In this document: positions 28,464 to 39,141 of the stretch, piece after piece
How positions within the stretch are numbered: position 1 is the stretch's first letter
Layout: every line of letters starts with the position of its first letter
Origin: Brevundimonas naejangsanensis
GTDB lineage: Bacteria; Pseudomonadota; Alphaproteobacteria; Caulobacterales; Caulobacteraceae
Direction: 5' to 3'
Assembly: GCF_003627995.1 (NCBI RefSeq)
Contig: NZ_CP032707.1
Span: 1,850,501-1,914,500 of the forward strand
Length of the DNA: 64,000 bases
The notes under the pieces: generated by a model
Told to the model about the DNA's origin: nothing
What the model saw: the letters and a program-made list of their open reading frames with translations, nothing else
Database searches by the model: none
Program-made: the position numbers and the translations under genes

Positions 28464-28878
28464 GTGGAGCGCCACGCCTCGTTGATGGGTATATGCCGCC
28501 GAACGTTGGCAACGTCCGCTGCCCACCCCTAGCGGTCATTCAGCGGGTCCGCTTCGCGTTAGCCCTACTTGCTGCTCCACGGCCGGGCGGCCCCGCTCCT
28601 GATGCAGACGGGGATGATCGCCTGCTTTTCACGCAGGGCGCGCTGGATCGGGGTTTCCCAAGGGTGCCCTCTGGCGGGGCCGGAGAGGCGGACAAGTCGT
28701 CGCTGGGGGCGCGCATGACGACAGCCGGGCGAGGTCTCAGTCCAGCCTGAAAGCCGCGTCCGTCATCCGATCCCCCCGTCGTGGCGTCGCCTTGCAAGCG
28801 TCGATCGGCGATCCCGGTTCCGCCGGGCGTCGGATCAGGCCAAGATAGGCGACTCAACACCTGGGGAAGGGCGAAACC
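28464..28878. other. 415-base stretch without a supported gene
   Basis: Contains hairpin repeat R3 (28511-28540) near its left end. The remainder returns to high GC and has open frames in several registers, but none shows a ribosome site or recognisable protein. The last 40 bases should hold the ribosome site and possibly the promoter of the DUF805 gene. Confidence 0.5.
28511..28540. repeat. Intergenic hairpin repeat, copy R3
   Basis: AACGTCCGCTGCCCACCCCT then AGCGGTCATT: CCGCT and AGCGG pair with a loop of about ten bases. Matches the left half of R2 (GTCCGCTTCCCACCC) closely. Confidence 0.5.
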
Positions 28879-29466
28879 ATGCGGACGATTCTGGACGGAT
28901 TCCGGCGGGTGGCGGATTTCAGCGGCCGCGACCGGCGCGGGCGGTTCTGGCCCTATGCCCTGACGGTGGTGGCGCTCGTCTATGTCGGGATGGCGCTGGC
29001 GATCATGCCGATGATGGCCAAGATGTTCGCCGAGGCGGCCCGCTATGCGGCCGAAAATCCCGAGCAGGCGACCGTCGTGACCGGGCCGGGCTATTATTCG
29101 GTGCAGATCCACGAGGCGGACGCCGTTCCCATGCCGGATTTCGGCCTGTTCTTCGGAGCCGTGGCGACGGCGGCGGCGGTCGGCGTCGGGCTGCTGGCCG
29201 CGGCGGTGACGCGGCGGCTGCATGACACGGGGCGAAGCGGCTGGTGGGGCCTGCCCGCAGCGGTCTTCCTGGCGACGGGTCTGACGCTCTTCCCGCGTCT
29301 GATGGAGGGCATGATGTAGGCCGAGGCGGAGGCGCAGCCCCTGGGTCTGTTCTTCCTGCTGTTCGGCTTAGCCATACTCTATAATTTGAGCTTGGTCGGG
29401 CTGATCGTCCTGCTGGCCCTGGACGGGACAAAGGGGCCGAACCGTTACGGACCGCGGCCCGACTGA
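28879..29466 (+). pseudogene. DUF805 membrane protein interrupted by an in-frame TAG
   Basis: A DUF805 inner-membrane protein of 195 codons broken at codon 147 by TAG (29317-29319). Before the stop: ATG 28879, FSGRDRRGRFWPYAL, two membrane helices and the DUF805 signature RRLHDTGRSGWWGLP. After it, the same frame continues without another stop through a further helix region (LGLFFLLFGLAILYNLSLVGLIVLLALDG when read in order) to the characteristic family ending GPNRYGPRPD and TGA at 29464. So the downstream 48 codons are the real C-terminus. A CAG-to-TAG change would explain it. Sequencing error, recent nonsense mutation and readthrough are all possible. Confidence 0.85.
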
Positions 29467-29522
29467 GGCGTCTCGGCGCGCTTTTCCAATCTCTTCCTCG
29501 CCTGTTGAAAGAACCCCCGCGC

Positions 29523-30467
29523 ATGATCTTGCGTTCGCTCCTCATCAGCCTGGGCGCCCTGGCGGTGCTGTCATCCCCCACGGCGGCGCGGGCAGAGCCT
29601 CGCGCGGATCTGGCGCCGGGCGAGCATCAGGCGATCGTCAACGGGGTGCGGCTCTGGTACCGCGTCGCCGGGCAGGGCGAGGGGACGCCGGTGGTCTTCC
29701 TGCACGGCGGACCGGGACAGGGCAGCCAGACCTTCGCGCGCTTCGCCGGGCCGCAGTTGGAACCGCATCTGCGCATGGTCTATCTGGACCAGAGGGGCGC
29801 GGGCCGCTCGGAACGGCCGTGGAACGACGCCTATTCACTGGAGCTGATGGTCGACGACCTGGAGCAGCTGCGGCGGGCCTGGGGCGTGGAGCGGATCGCC
29901 GTCGTGGGGCACAGCTTCGGCTCCATCCTGGCCCTGGAATACGCCGCCCGGCATCCGGAGCACACCGCGCGCGTCGTCCTGACGGCCGCGCCGTCCGACC
30001 TGCCGGCGGCCATGGAGCTGCAATGCGACCGGCTGGAGCGGCAGGACCCCGAACTCTATGCCCAGGCCGTGGCCCAGCGGCCGGCCGATCTGGGCGCGCG
30101 CTGCAACGCCTTCGCCGCGGGGCGGGCCTTCATCGACGCGGCCATGTTCCCCGATCCCGCCGTCATGACCCTGGTGGACGAGACCGACGCGACCGACGGC
30201 ATGCGCAACACCGGCGAGGTCGGCCGGGCGCTGTTCGGCGCGGGCGGGCTGATGAACTACCGTTTCGACGGCCACGCGCGCCTGACCATGCCGGTATTGA
30301 TCGTGGCGGGCCTGGCGGACTTCCAGACCGGGGTCGAGCCTCAGCGTGCCCTGGCGGCGCGGCTGCCGGACGGCCGCATCCTGGAATATCCGGGCCGCGG
30401 TCATTTCATGTTCGTCGAGGATCCCGAGCGGTTCGCGGCCGACCTGGTCGCCTTCCTGGGGCGATAG
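29523..30467 (+). CDS. Secreted alpha/beta hydrolase, proline iminopeptidase-like (S33)
   Basis: 314 residues from ATG 29523, with a signal peptide (ILRSLLISLGALAVLSSPTAARA). S33 features are present: oxyanion loop HGGPGQG, DQRGAGRSERP, nucleophile GHSFGS, and a C-terminal GRGHFMF with the catalytic His. The family includes prolyl aminopeptidases and other hydrolases; an exported version probably acts in the periplasm. A TTG at 29505 would add six residues but spoil the signal. It converges on tacA with seven bases between the stops. Confidence 0.9.
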   Translation: MILRSLLISLGALAVLSSPTAARAEPRADLAPGEHQAIVNGVRLWYRVAGQGEGTPVVFLHGGPGQGSQTFARFAGPQLEPHLRMVYLDQRGAGRSERPWNDAYSLELMVDDLEQLRRAWGVERIAVVGHSFGSILALEYAARHPEHTARVVLTAAPSDLPAAMELQCDRLERQDPELYAQAVAQRPADLGARCNAFAAGRAFIDAAMFPDPAVMTLVDETDATDGMRNTGEVGRALFGAGGLMNYRFDGHARLTMPVLIVAGLADFQTGVEPQRALAARLPDGRILEYPGRGHFMFVEDPERFAADLVAFLGR

Positions 30468-30474
30468 GCGCGCC

Positions 30475-31947
<1,473 letters not shown>

Positions 31948-32062
31948 GGGAAAACACCCTTCAACATCACCGTGGAACGGCGGCCCTCGTTCAAGCGGGA
32001 CCGGCTCGTTTCGGCACAACTCTAGAACCGAGGGGATGAAGATCGGGTTTCGGAGACCTGAG

Positions 32063-33868
32063 TCAGGGGTTAACGGCGGCGTGTTGCGGCGGGCAGCCGG
32101 CTTTGGGCTGGAACCGCCCGGTTTCGGCGCCCAGGCGGAGGTCGGGCCAAGCCGAGGCGGCGGCCTCCAGATCGGGGCGTTTGAGCGCCTCGCGCAGGTC
32201 GCGGAGCTCTGAGCCTGGGCCAGGGCAATACGAAACCTGATAGTCGCCTTGATGGACCCATCGGTCGTCGTCGTCCTGGGCGAACAGGGCGATGCTGTAC
32301 GACGAAGCCAACAGGATTTCGTCGCGGCCGTCGCCGTTCAGGTCCCGCTGGACGGCGAGGCAATCATTCTGTCCACCGCAGGCGTAGCGCGGATCGCCCG
32401 CCGCCGTCGGAGCCAGGAAGGCGGGCGGCAGGGTCGCGCCCTCGGGCCAGGCCGTGACGGTCGGCGTGCGCGGCGGGACGGCGGCCTGCTTCACCTCATA
32501 GCGCGAGGTCGCGGCCTGGGCCGCCTTGGCGCGGCGGACGATCTCGGCGTCGGACGACCGGGCCAGGTCGGCCAGGGCGGCGCGCCCGGCCTTGCCCGCG
32601 CCGAAGCGCAGGAAGGCGTAGTCGAAGTCGGCCGCGCTGACGGCGCCCCGCTTGAGCCGGGCGGTCTGGTCGGCGACCGACAGGCGGGCCGGGTCGGCCA
32701 GGGGGCTGAACAGGGCCAGGATGATCCCGACCGTCAGGACGGCGGAGACGACGTTGGTGCGCTCCAGCGGCTTCATCCAGGCGGTCTTGCGCAGGAAGGG
32801 TGAGAGCGCCGCCCAGCCGTAGCCCGCCGCATAGACCGCCCCGACCACGGCGCAGGCCGAGGCGATGATGCGGTCGGGCGTCAGCCCGTGCTGACCGATG
32901 CGCAAGGACAGGCACCAGACGGCGATCAGGATCAGCGGCGTCAGCAGGACGGCGGCGACCCGCACGGCGACGCGCAGGACGACGGGCGGCAGGTTGTCCG
33001 CGCGCCCGTCCTGATAGGCGGTGTTGATCAGGATGATCAGGGAGGCGGCGGCCGACAGCACCAGGGCCGTGGCGCTGCCCGTCTTCCACAGCCCCTCCAG
33101 CCCGGTGAAGGGCAGGGCGGCCAGGAAGCCCGCGACCAGGACGGTGATGACCAGCAGCAGCCAGGACAGCAGCATGAGCGCCACGGTCCGCACGCCCCGG
33201 ATCAGGCCGCTCCTCACGTCGGTCAGCTGCACCGCTGTGGCGAAGACCAGGCAGGTGACGGGGATGGAGAACCACGCCTCGCCGATCAGGTCGGCCAGGA
33301 AGCTGAGGCCGATGACCCGGAACAGGGCCGCGCCCAGGAACAGCAGCAGCCAGAAGGCGCCGGTGAAGCCCAGTGACAGGACCAGTTGCACCCCCGCCTT
33401 CCAGGCCGTGTCGAAATAGTCGTCGAAGTCGGCGATCCAGCGCCGGGCGGCGACGGCCGGGAAGATCAGGTGGTGGGCGATGAACAGGGCCGCCGCCGCG
33501 AAGGCGACAACCGGGAAACGCAGATAGGGCGGGCGGAAATAGTCGCTGGCCTGATGGGCCGCGTCGTGCCAGCCGAGCAGGGCCAGCACCGTCGCCGCGA
33601 CGACGCCCCACAGGGCCAGCGTCTTCCACCCCAGGCGTCCGACTCCCGCCAGCAGCATGACCGGCGTGAACGTCGCCGCCAGCACCAGGGCGGCGAACAG
33701 CGGCGGCTGGGTCGCGGGCCAGGCCGGCCCTTCCGCCTGCGCCGCCGCGCGATACAGCAGATAGAGGATCACCCCCTGCGCCAGGCCGATGCCGAGGCGG
33801 GCGGGCGCCAGGCCGCGCGCCCCGTCGAGCGAGGCGCGGCCGGTGGGGTCGTGGGCGAAGTCGGTCAT
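32063..33868 (-). CDS. DUF4153 multi-span membrane protein
   Basis: 601 residues. At least ten hydrophobic helices in the first 400 residues with the DUF4153 look (ADFDDYFDTAWKAGVQLVLSLGF, then FWLLLFLGAALF), followed by a soluble C-terminal region of about 190 residues. That region contains DLNGDGRDEILL, an EF-hand-like calcium loop of the FG-GAP type, and three Cys. Function of the family is unknown. Start ATG 33868. The mosaic palindrome A1 separates it from the divergent oligopeptidase. Confidence 0.8.
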   Translation of the reverse strand: MTDFAHDPTGRASLDGARGLAPARLGIGLAQGVILYLLYRAAAQAEGPAWPATQPPLFAALVLAATFTPVMLLAGVGRLGWKTLALWGVVAATVLALLGWHDAAHQASDYFRPPYLRFPVVAFAAAALFIAHHLIFPAVAARRWIADFDDYFDTAWKAGVQLVLSLGFTGAFWLLLFLGAALFRVIGLSFLADLIGEAWFSIPVTCLVFATAVQLTDVRSGLIRGVRTVALMLLSWLLLVITVLVAGFLAALPFTGLEGLWKTGSATALVLSAAASLIILINTAYQDGRADNLPPVVLRVAVRVAAVLLTPLILIAVWCLSLRIGQHGLTPDRIIASACAVVGAVYAAGYGWAALSPFLRKTAWMKPLERTNVVSAVLTVGIILALFSPLADPARLSVADQTARLKRGAVSAADFDYAFLRFGAGKAGRAALADLARSSDAEIVRRAKAAQAATSRYEVKQAAVPPRTPTVTAWPEGATLPPAFLAPTAAGDPRYACGGQNDCLAVQRDLNGDGRDEILLASSYSIALFAQDDDDRWVHQGDYQVSYCPGPGSELRDLREALKRPDLEAAASAWPDLRLGAETGRFQPKAGCPPQHAAVNP

Positions 33869-33936
33869 GAGGTGCCCTCCCTGAGCTTTGCAGGCAGGGT
33901 GGACCGGGACGGCGAGAAGGGAAAGACCTGTGTTAT

Positions 33937-34070
33937 CCTTCTCCCCTTGTGGGAGAAGGTGGCGGCCGCAGGCCGACGGATGAGGGGTTGCGGCGCCGTC
34001 GAGAGACCCATCATCCGACCTCCCCGGATCGGGTCCGGGGTCGGCCACCTTCTCCCGCAAGGGGAGAAGG
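33937..34070. repeat. Long mosaic palindrome A1
   Basis: 134 bp bounded by CCTTCTCCC/GGGAGAAGG hairpins at both ends (first 33937-33959). The arms pair over the whole length: GGTGGC...GACGGATGAGGGGTTG on the left matches CATCATCCGACC...GGCCACC on the right. It lies between divergent genes. Same class as A2 and A3. Confidence 0.8.
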
Positions 34071-34118
34071 AACTGGGGCGGCTTGCATCGCGCCTCGCGC
34101 CTCCCCACAACCAAGGCC

Positions 34119-35906
34119 ATGAACGCGCCCGTCAAACCGACCGAATTCGCCGACGCCCCGCTGTGGGACCTGTCCGACCTCTACGCCTCGCGTGAGGATG
34201 CGCGCATCGCCGCCGATCTGGAGCGGGCGAAGGGGCTGGTGGACCGGCTGAACGCCTTCCAGGGGCGGCTGGCCGGTCTGTCGGGCGCCGAGCTGGGCCA
34301 GGCGCTGGATGAGGCGATCGGCCTGTATGAACAGGCGGCGGACGTGATGGGAGGCCTGGGCGCCTACGCCTTCCTGGCCGCCTCGACCAACCGCGAGGAC
34401 GCGGCGGCGCAAGGGTTCGAGGCCGACGTGCGCGAGAAGCTGACCGTCATCGCCACCCCGACCGTCTGGCTGACCTTGGAGATCAATGCGCTGGACGAGG
34501 CGGCTGTCGAGGCGGCGCTGGCGGCCCATGCGCCCGCCGCGCGCTGGGCGCCGTGGCTGCGTCGGGTGCGGGCGATGAAGCCGCACGAGCTGTCGGCCGA
34601 GCTGGAGACCTTCATCGCCGAACGCGGGCCGATCCAGGCCCAGTGGCCGCGCCTGTTCGACGAGACCCTGGCCGTGCTGCGCGCCGAGGTGGGCGAAGAG
34701 CAGCTGACCCTGGCCGAGGGGCTGAACCGCCTGACCGACGCGGACGCGGCCAAGCGCCAGGCGGCGGGCGAGAGCTTGTCCACGGCCTTTTCGGCCATCG
34801 CCCGGACCATGGCCATGGTGCTGAACACCGTCGCCGCGGAGAAGGCGCTGGAGGACCGCAAGCGCGGCTTCAAGCGCCCCGCTGATAGCCGCCACCTGGC
34901 CAATGAGGTCGACGGCGAGAGCGTGGACGCCATGGCCGACGCCGTCGCCGAAGCCTATCCGCGCCTGGCGCACCGCTATTACGCCCTGAAGGCCAGGGCG
35001 ATGGGCAAGGAGCGGCTGGCCCACTGGGACCGCAACGCCCCGATCGAGGCGGCGCCGCCGCGCGCCTATGACTGGGCGGCCGGGCGCGAGGTGGTGCTGT
35101 CCAGCTTCGCCGCCCTGGGCGAGGACTTCGCCGAGCGGGCGGGCTGGTTCTTCGGCCGGCCGTGGATCGATGCACGGGCGCGGGCGGGCAAGCAGTCGGG
35201 CGCCTACGCCCACCCGGTGACGGCGGACCGGCACCCTTATGTCTTCCTGAACTGGATGGGCGAGCGGCGCGACGTCCTGACCCTGGCCCACGAACTGGGT
35301 CACGGGGTGCACCAGACGCTGGCGGCGGGGCAGGGGTCGCTGCTGGCCGATACGCCGCTGACCCTGGCCGAGACGGCCTCGATCTTCGCCGAGGGGCTGA
35401 CCTTCGACCGCCTGCTGGCCGAGGCGACGCCGGACGAGCAGCGCGCCCTGCTGGCGGGGCGGATCGAGGACGGGCTGAATACGGTCGTGCGCCAGATCGC
35501 CTTCCACCGCTTCGAGACGCGGTTCCATGACGAGCGGGCGGCGGGCGAGGTTCCGGTCGAGCGCATCCGCGAAATCTGGATGGCGGAGCTGACCGCCAGC
35601 CTCGGCCCGGCTGTGGACCTGACCGGCTATGAGGACTGGTGGGCCTATGTCAGCCACTTCGTCCACGCGCCCTTCTATGTCTATGCCTATGCGTTCGGCG
35701 ACCTGCTGGTCGCGGCGCTGATGGAGACGCGGGCCAAGGACCCGGCGGCCTTCACGCCGCTGTATCGCGACCTGCTGTCGGGCGGCGGGGCGCGGACCTA
35801 TGTCGAGGCGCTGAAGCCGTTCGGCCTGAACCCGCGCGACCCGGCCTTCTGGACCATCGGCGCCAAGCGGCTGGAAGGCCTGATCAACCGGTTTGAAGCG
35901 CTGTAA
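34119..35906 (+). CDS. pepF: Oligoendopeptidase F (M3 family)
   Basis: 595 residues. Zinc metallopeptidase that degrades medium-length peptides in the cytosol. The active site HELGHGVHQ (HExxH near residue 390), the second Glu in ETASIFAEGLTFD, and the N-terminal WDLSDLYASREDA all fit M3B oligoendopeptidases, as does length. Start ATG 34119 with AAGG upstream; a TTG at 34083 would begin near the edge of repeat A1 and is not favoured. The stop is followed within ten bases by repeat A2. Confidence 0.94.
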   Translation: MNAPVKPTEFADAPLWDLSDLYASREDARIAADLERAKGLVDRLNAFQGRLAGLSGAELGQALDEAIGLYEQAADVMGGLGAYAFLAASTNREDAAAQGFEADVREKLTVIATPTVWLTLEINALDEAAVEAALAAHAPAARWAPWLRRVRAMKPHELSAELETFIAERGPIQAQWPRLFDETLAVLRAEVGEEQLTLAEGLNRLTDADAAKRQAAGESLSTAFSAIARTMAMVLNTVAAEKALEDRKRGFKRPADSRHLANEVDGESVDAMADAVAEAYPRLAHRYYALKARAMGKERLAHWDRNAPIEAAPPRAYDWAAGREVVLSSFAALGEDFAERAGWFFGRPWIDARARAGKQSGAYAHPVTADRHPYVFLNWMGERRDVLTLAHELGHGVHQTLAAGQGSLLADTPLTLAETASIFAEGLTFDRLLAEATPDEQRALLAGRIEDGLNTVVRQIAFHRFETRFHDERAAGEVPVERIREIWMAELTASLGPAVDLTGYEDWWAYVSHFVHAPFYVYAYAFGDLLVAALMETRAKDPAAFTPLYRDLLSGGGARTYVEALKPFGLNPRDPAFWTIGAKRLEGLINRFEAL

Positions 35907-35912
35907 CAGCGT

Positions 35913-36054
35913 CCTTCTCCCCTTGTGGGAGAAGGTGGCAGGCGAAGCCTGACGGATGAGGGGTTGCGGGACGTTAAAGTCAGTCCCCCGTCAGGCTGCG
36001 GAGAAACCCCTCATCCGGCCCTGACGGGCCACCTTCTCCCACAGGGGGAGAAGG
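35913..36054. repeat. Long mosaic palindrome A2
   Basis: 142 bp. Begins with the same 23 bases as A1, then GGTGGCAGGCGAAGCCTGACGG, ATGAGGGGTT, a variable centre and CCCTCATCCGGCC...GGGCCACC, closing with CTTCTCCCACAGGGGGAGAAGG. It lies between pepF and the serine hydrolase gene, ending 44 bases before the latter's start. Confidence 0.8.
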
Positions 36055-36098
36055 GAAGGGGCGTTGACAGGTTGGGCGAGGCGTTGAAGCGTGGCCGC

Positions 36099-37442
36099 AT
36101 GAAACTCGCGTCCCGTGTTCTCGTTCTCGCCGCCGTCCTCGCCCTGCCGACGACGGCTCTCGCCCAGGCTTCGGCCCAGCACCGCGCCCTGGCGGCGGGG
36201 TACAAGGCCCTGACCGTGTGCAGCGCCGTCCACTCGGCGCGCGCATCGGGCGCCGAGCGGACCGTGGCCAGCGTCGAGGGGAACGAACTGGTCGGCATCT
36301 ACCCCGAGCTTCAGCCCCTGGTCGCCGCCATGACGGCCGAGATGGCCGGGAACACGGTCGCCGTCGCCTGGGACGAGGCGGCCCCGCCGCGCGTCGCGAC
36401 CTGGACCGACGGCCGGGGCTGCGTCATCGAGCCGATGGGCTATGTGTCGGGCGCTGCGCCTGAACGGACGCCGCTGGCCCGCCGGGCCTCGGCGCCCGAC
36501 CTGCCGACCGCCCGGCCCAGGGGCGACGCCCGCGCGCTTGAGGCCGCCGTCGGCCGCGCCTTCGATCAGGGATTCGGCGGCGGGACCAACACCACGGGCG
36601 TGGTGGTGATGCAGGGCGGCAGGCGGGTGGCGGAACGCTATGCGCCGGACTTCGGCCCGAACACGCCGCAGCGCACCTGGTCGGTGGCCAAGAGCCTGGC
36701 CGGGACGGTCATCGGCGCGGCGGTCCAGCGCGGCGAGCTGGACGTGAAGGCGCCCGCCGCCATCGCCAATTGGCGTACGCCCGGCGATCCGCGCGCGGCC
36801 ATCACCGTCGACGCCCTGATGCGGATGGCCTCGGGCCTGACCAGCGATACGGCGGGCAACCGCACCGACGCCCTCTATTTCGGCGGCACGGCCGTGGACG
36901 AGCAGGCGCCGGGCTGGCCCCTGCTGGCGCCGGTCGGGACGGTCTATCGCTACGCCAACAACGACACGCTTCTGGCGACCATGGCGGCGGCGCCGACCTT
37001 CGCGGCCCATCCGCCCGCCGAACTGTTCGACAGGTTGGGCATGACCCACACCTGGGCCGAGACCGACTGGCGCGGGAACTACATCCTGTCGAGCCAGGTC
37101 TGGACCACGGCGCGCGATCTGGCCCGCTTCGGCCAGCTGTATCTGCAGGACGGGGTGTGGGAGGGCGAGCGCATCCTGCCCGAGGGCTGGCGCGCCTATG
37201 TCACGGCCCCGACCGGGCCGCAGCCGCCGACGGGCGACTTCGGCTATGGCGCGACCTTCTGGCTGATGAACCGGTCGGAGGGCGTGCCCGCCGACGCCTT
37301 CGCGGCCTTCGGCAACCGGGGCCAGTATGTGGTGATCGTGCCCAGCCGCGACGTCGTCATCGTGCGGCGTGGCGAGGACCCGGCGGGCAAGCCGTTCGAT
37401 GTCGCCGCCTTCGCCAGGGCGGTTCTGGCCACGCTGGACTGA
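36099..37442 (+). CDS. Exported serine hydrolase of the beta-lactamase/EstB fold
   Basis: 447 residues from ATG 36099, opening with a signal peptide (LASRVLVLAAVLALPTTALA). The penicillin-recognising fold is shown by SxxK as WSVAKSLAG (near residue 194) and YxN as YRYANNDT (near 284). An N-terminal region of about 130 residues precedes it. Such class C-like proteins include esterases, D-aminopeptidases and penicillin-binding proteins; nothing here specifically indicates antibiotic resistance. Confidence 0.88.
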   Translation: MKLASRVLVLAAVLALPTTALAQASAQHRALAAGYKALTVCSAVHSARASGAERTVASVEGNELVGIYPELQPLVAAMTAEMAGNTVAVAWDEAAPPRVATWTDGRGCVIEPMGYVSGAAPERTPLARRASAPDLPTARPRGDARALEAAVGRAFDQGFGGGTNTTGVVVMQGGRRVAERYAPDFGPNTPQRTWSVAKSLAGTVIGAAVQRGELDVKAPAAIANWRTPGDPRAAITVDALMRMASGLTSDTAGNRTDALYFGGTAVDEQAPGWPLLAPVGTVYRYANNDTLLATMAAAPTFAAHPPAELFDRLGMTHTWAETDWRGNYILSSQVWTTARDLARFGQLYLQDGVWEGERILPEGWRAYVTAPTGPQPPTGDFGYGATFWLMNRSEGVPADAFAAFGNRGQYVVIVPSRDVVIVRRGEDPAGKPFDVAAFARAVLATLD

Positions 37443-37538
37443 GGGCCTGGACCGAAGGCCGCGCGGGGCGGGCTTGAGCCGCGCGCCGGCCCCGCTATAA
37501 GGGCGGTCGAAATCTCGACTCTTTTTTTGGAAGACCTG

Positions 37539-37784
37539 ATGGCCGACCAGCACGACGCGCACGCCGCCCCCCACGTCCACGGGGAAATGAACATCACCGA
37601 ACAGGCCTGGACCTGGGCCCTGTTCGTGGGCCTGACCAAGTGGGTGTCGCTGTCGATGGCGGCGCTGATCCTGTTCCTGACGGTGTGGTTCGCCGTCGGC
37701 GCCGGCTTCATGCCCGCCTTCATCAGCGCCGCGGTGCTGTCGGTCCTGGGCTTCTTCGCCCTGCGCACCAAGAAGGCGCACTAA
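37539..37784 (+). CDS. aa3-type cytochrome c oxidase subunit IV
   Basis: 81 residues from ATG 37539, with GGAAG nine bases upstream. His-rich N-terminus (DQHDAHAAPHVHGEM), then two hydrophobic helices. This matches the small bacterial COX4_pro_2 subunit that packs against subunits I and III of the aa3 oxidase. The other oxidase genes are not in the window. A good terminator follows 31 bases after the stop, so it is probably monocistronic. Confidence 0.88.
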   Translation: MADQHDAHAAPHVHGEMNITEQAWTWALFVGLTKWVSLSMAALILFLTVWFAVGAGFMPAFISAAVLSVLGFFALRTKKAH

Positions 37785-37814
37785 GCCGCACCGAATCTCG
37801 CAAGGGTTCGAGAC

Positions 37815-37847
37815 AAAGGCCCGTCGGCGTCGTCCGGCGGGCCTTTT
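37815..37847 (+). terminator. Intrinsic terminator after cytochrome oxidase subunit IV
   Basis: 13-bp stem 37815-37827 with 37834-37846 (one T-G pair), six-base loop CGTCGT, T run TTTT within and after the stem. Confidence 0.85.
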
Positions 37848-38007
37848 GCTTGCGCGCAATCGGCGCGGGCCGGATGGATCGTGCCGGTTCGCCCTGAGCG
37901 CCGCGACGAGGGGGGAAAAAAGCGCCGCGCGGGCGCACGGCGGCTTTGACGGCCCTTCGGCCTTCGGCCTAACGTCGGCCCGACCCTGGGGAGTGGGAGG
38001 GATTCGC

Positions 38008-39141
38008 TTGGCCGTCGCCATCGCCGTGACCCGTGAACGCCGTGACGGCGAGACGCGCTGCGCCGCCACGCCCGAAACCGTGAAGAAGCTGATCGCCCTG
38101 GGGGCGACGGTGACGGTCGAGGCTGGGACGGGCCTGGGCTCCTCCATTCCCGACGCCGACTACGCCGAGGCGGGGGCCGGCGTGCGGCCCGACCTGGCGG
38201 CCGTGCTGGCCGGGGCCGACGTGCTGCTCAAGGTGCGCGGTCCGACGGCGTCGGAGATCAGCGCCCTGAAACCCGGGGCGGTGGTGGTGGGCCTGCTGGA
38301 CGCGTGGCGCGACAAGGCGACGGTCGAGGCGCTGAGGGGTGCGAACGCCACCGCCTTCGCCATGGAATTCGTGCCGCGCATCACCCGCGCCCAGGTCATG
38401 GACGTGCTGTCGTCCCAGGCCAACCTGGCCGGATACCGGGCGGTGATCGAGGCGGCCTACGCCTATGGCAAGGGTTTCCCGATGATGATGACGGCCGCCG
38501 GGACGGTGGCCGCCGCCAAGACCTTCGTCATGGGGGCGGGCGTCGCGGGGCTTCAGGCCATCGCCACGGCGCGGCGGCTGGGGGCGGTGGTCACGGCCAC
38601 CGACGTGCGCCCCGCCGCCAAGGAGCAGGTCGAGAGCCTGGGCGCCAAATTCGTCGCCGTCGAGGATGAAGAGTTCAAGGCGGCCGAGACGGCGGGCGGC
38701 TACGCCAAGGCCATGTCGGCCGAGTACCAGGCCAAGCAGGCCGAACTGACCGCCGCCCACATCGTCAAGCAGGACGTGGTGATCACCACGGCCCTGATCC
38801 CCGGCCGCCCGGCGCCCAGGCTGGTGACGGCGGCGCACGTCGCCTCGATGAAGCCGGGCTCGGTCATCGTCGACCTGGCGGTCGAGGCGGGCGGCAACGT
38901 CGAGGGCTCGAAGCCGAACGAGGTCGTGACCACGTCGAACGGGGTGAAGATCGTCGGCTGGAGCAACCTGCCCGGCCGCATCGCGGCGGACGCCAGCGCC
39001 CTCTACGCCCGCAATCTGGTCGCCTTCCTGGGGCTGATGGTGAAGGACGGGGCCCTGTCGGTCGACCTGGAGGAGGAGATCCTCAAGGCCGCCGTCGTCA
39101 CCCACGGCGGCGCCGTGGTGCATGAGGGGGTGAGGGGATGA
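38008..39141 (+). CDS. pntAA: Proton-translocating NAD(P) transhydrogenase, subunit alpha part 1
   Basis: 377 residues of the soluble NAD(H)-binding subunit. With PntAB and PntB it couples proton entry to transfer of hydride from NADH to NADP. Typical segments are RDGETRCAATPETVKKL, the nucleotide fold VMGAGVAGLQAIATARRLGA, and the PGRPAPRLVT loop. Start taken as TTG 38008, because GGGAGG lies seven bases before it and the family begins at VAIAVTRER; no in-frame ATG is nearby. The stop overlaps the ATG of a DUF559 gene. Confidence 0.95.
   Translation: MAVAIAVTRERRDGETRCAATPETVKKLIALGATVTVEAGTGLGSSIPDADYAEAGAGVRPDLAAVLAGADVLLKVRGPTASEISALKPGAVVVGLLDAWRDKATVEALRGANATAFAMEFVPRITRAQVMDVLSSQANLAGYRAVIEAAYAYGKGFPMMMTAAGTVAAAKTFVMGAGVAGLQAIATARRLGAVVTATDVRPAAKEQVESLGAKFVAVEDEEFKAAETAGGYAKAMSAEYQAKQAELTAAHIVKQDVVITTALIPGRPAPRLVTAAHVASMKPGSVIVDLAVEAGGNVEGSKPNEVVTTSNGVKIVGWSNLPGRIAADASALYARNLVAFLGLMVKDGALSVDLEEEILKAAVVTHGGAVVHEGVRG

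Noticed and set aside
28540..29223. Minus-strand frame opposite the DUF805 gene
   Set aside because: His/Arg/Gly-rich antisense product; the plus strand encodes the DUF805 signature.
33937..34070. Mosaic palindromes as CRISPR arrays or insertion sequences
   Set aside because: There are no regularly spaced direct repeats with unique spacers, no cas genes, and no transposase; each element is a single inverted structure.
36099..37442. Serine hydrolase as an antibiotic-resistance beta-lactamase
   Set aside because: SxxK and YxN are shared by esterases and peptidases of this fold; nothing in sequence or context points to antibiotic hydrolysis.
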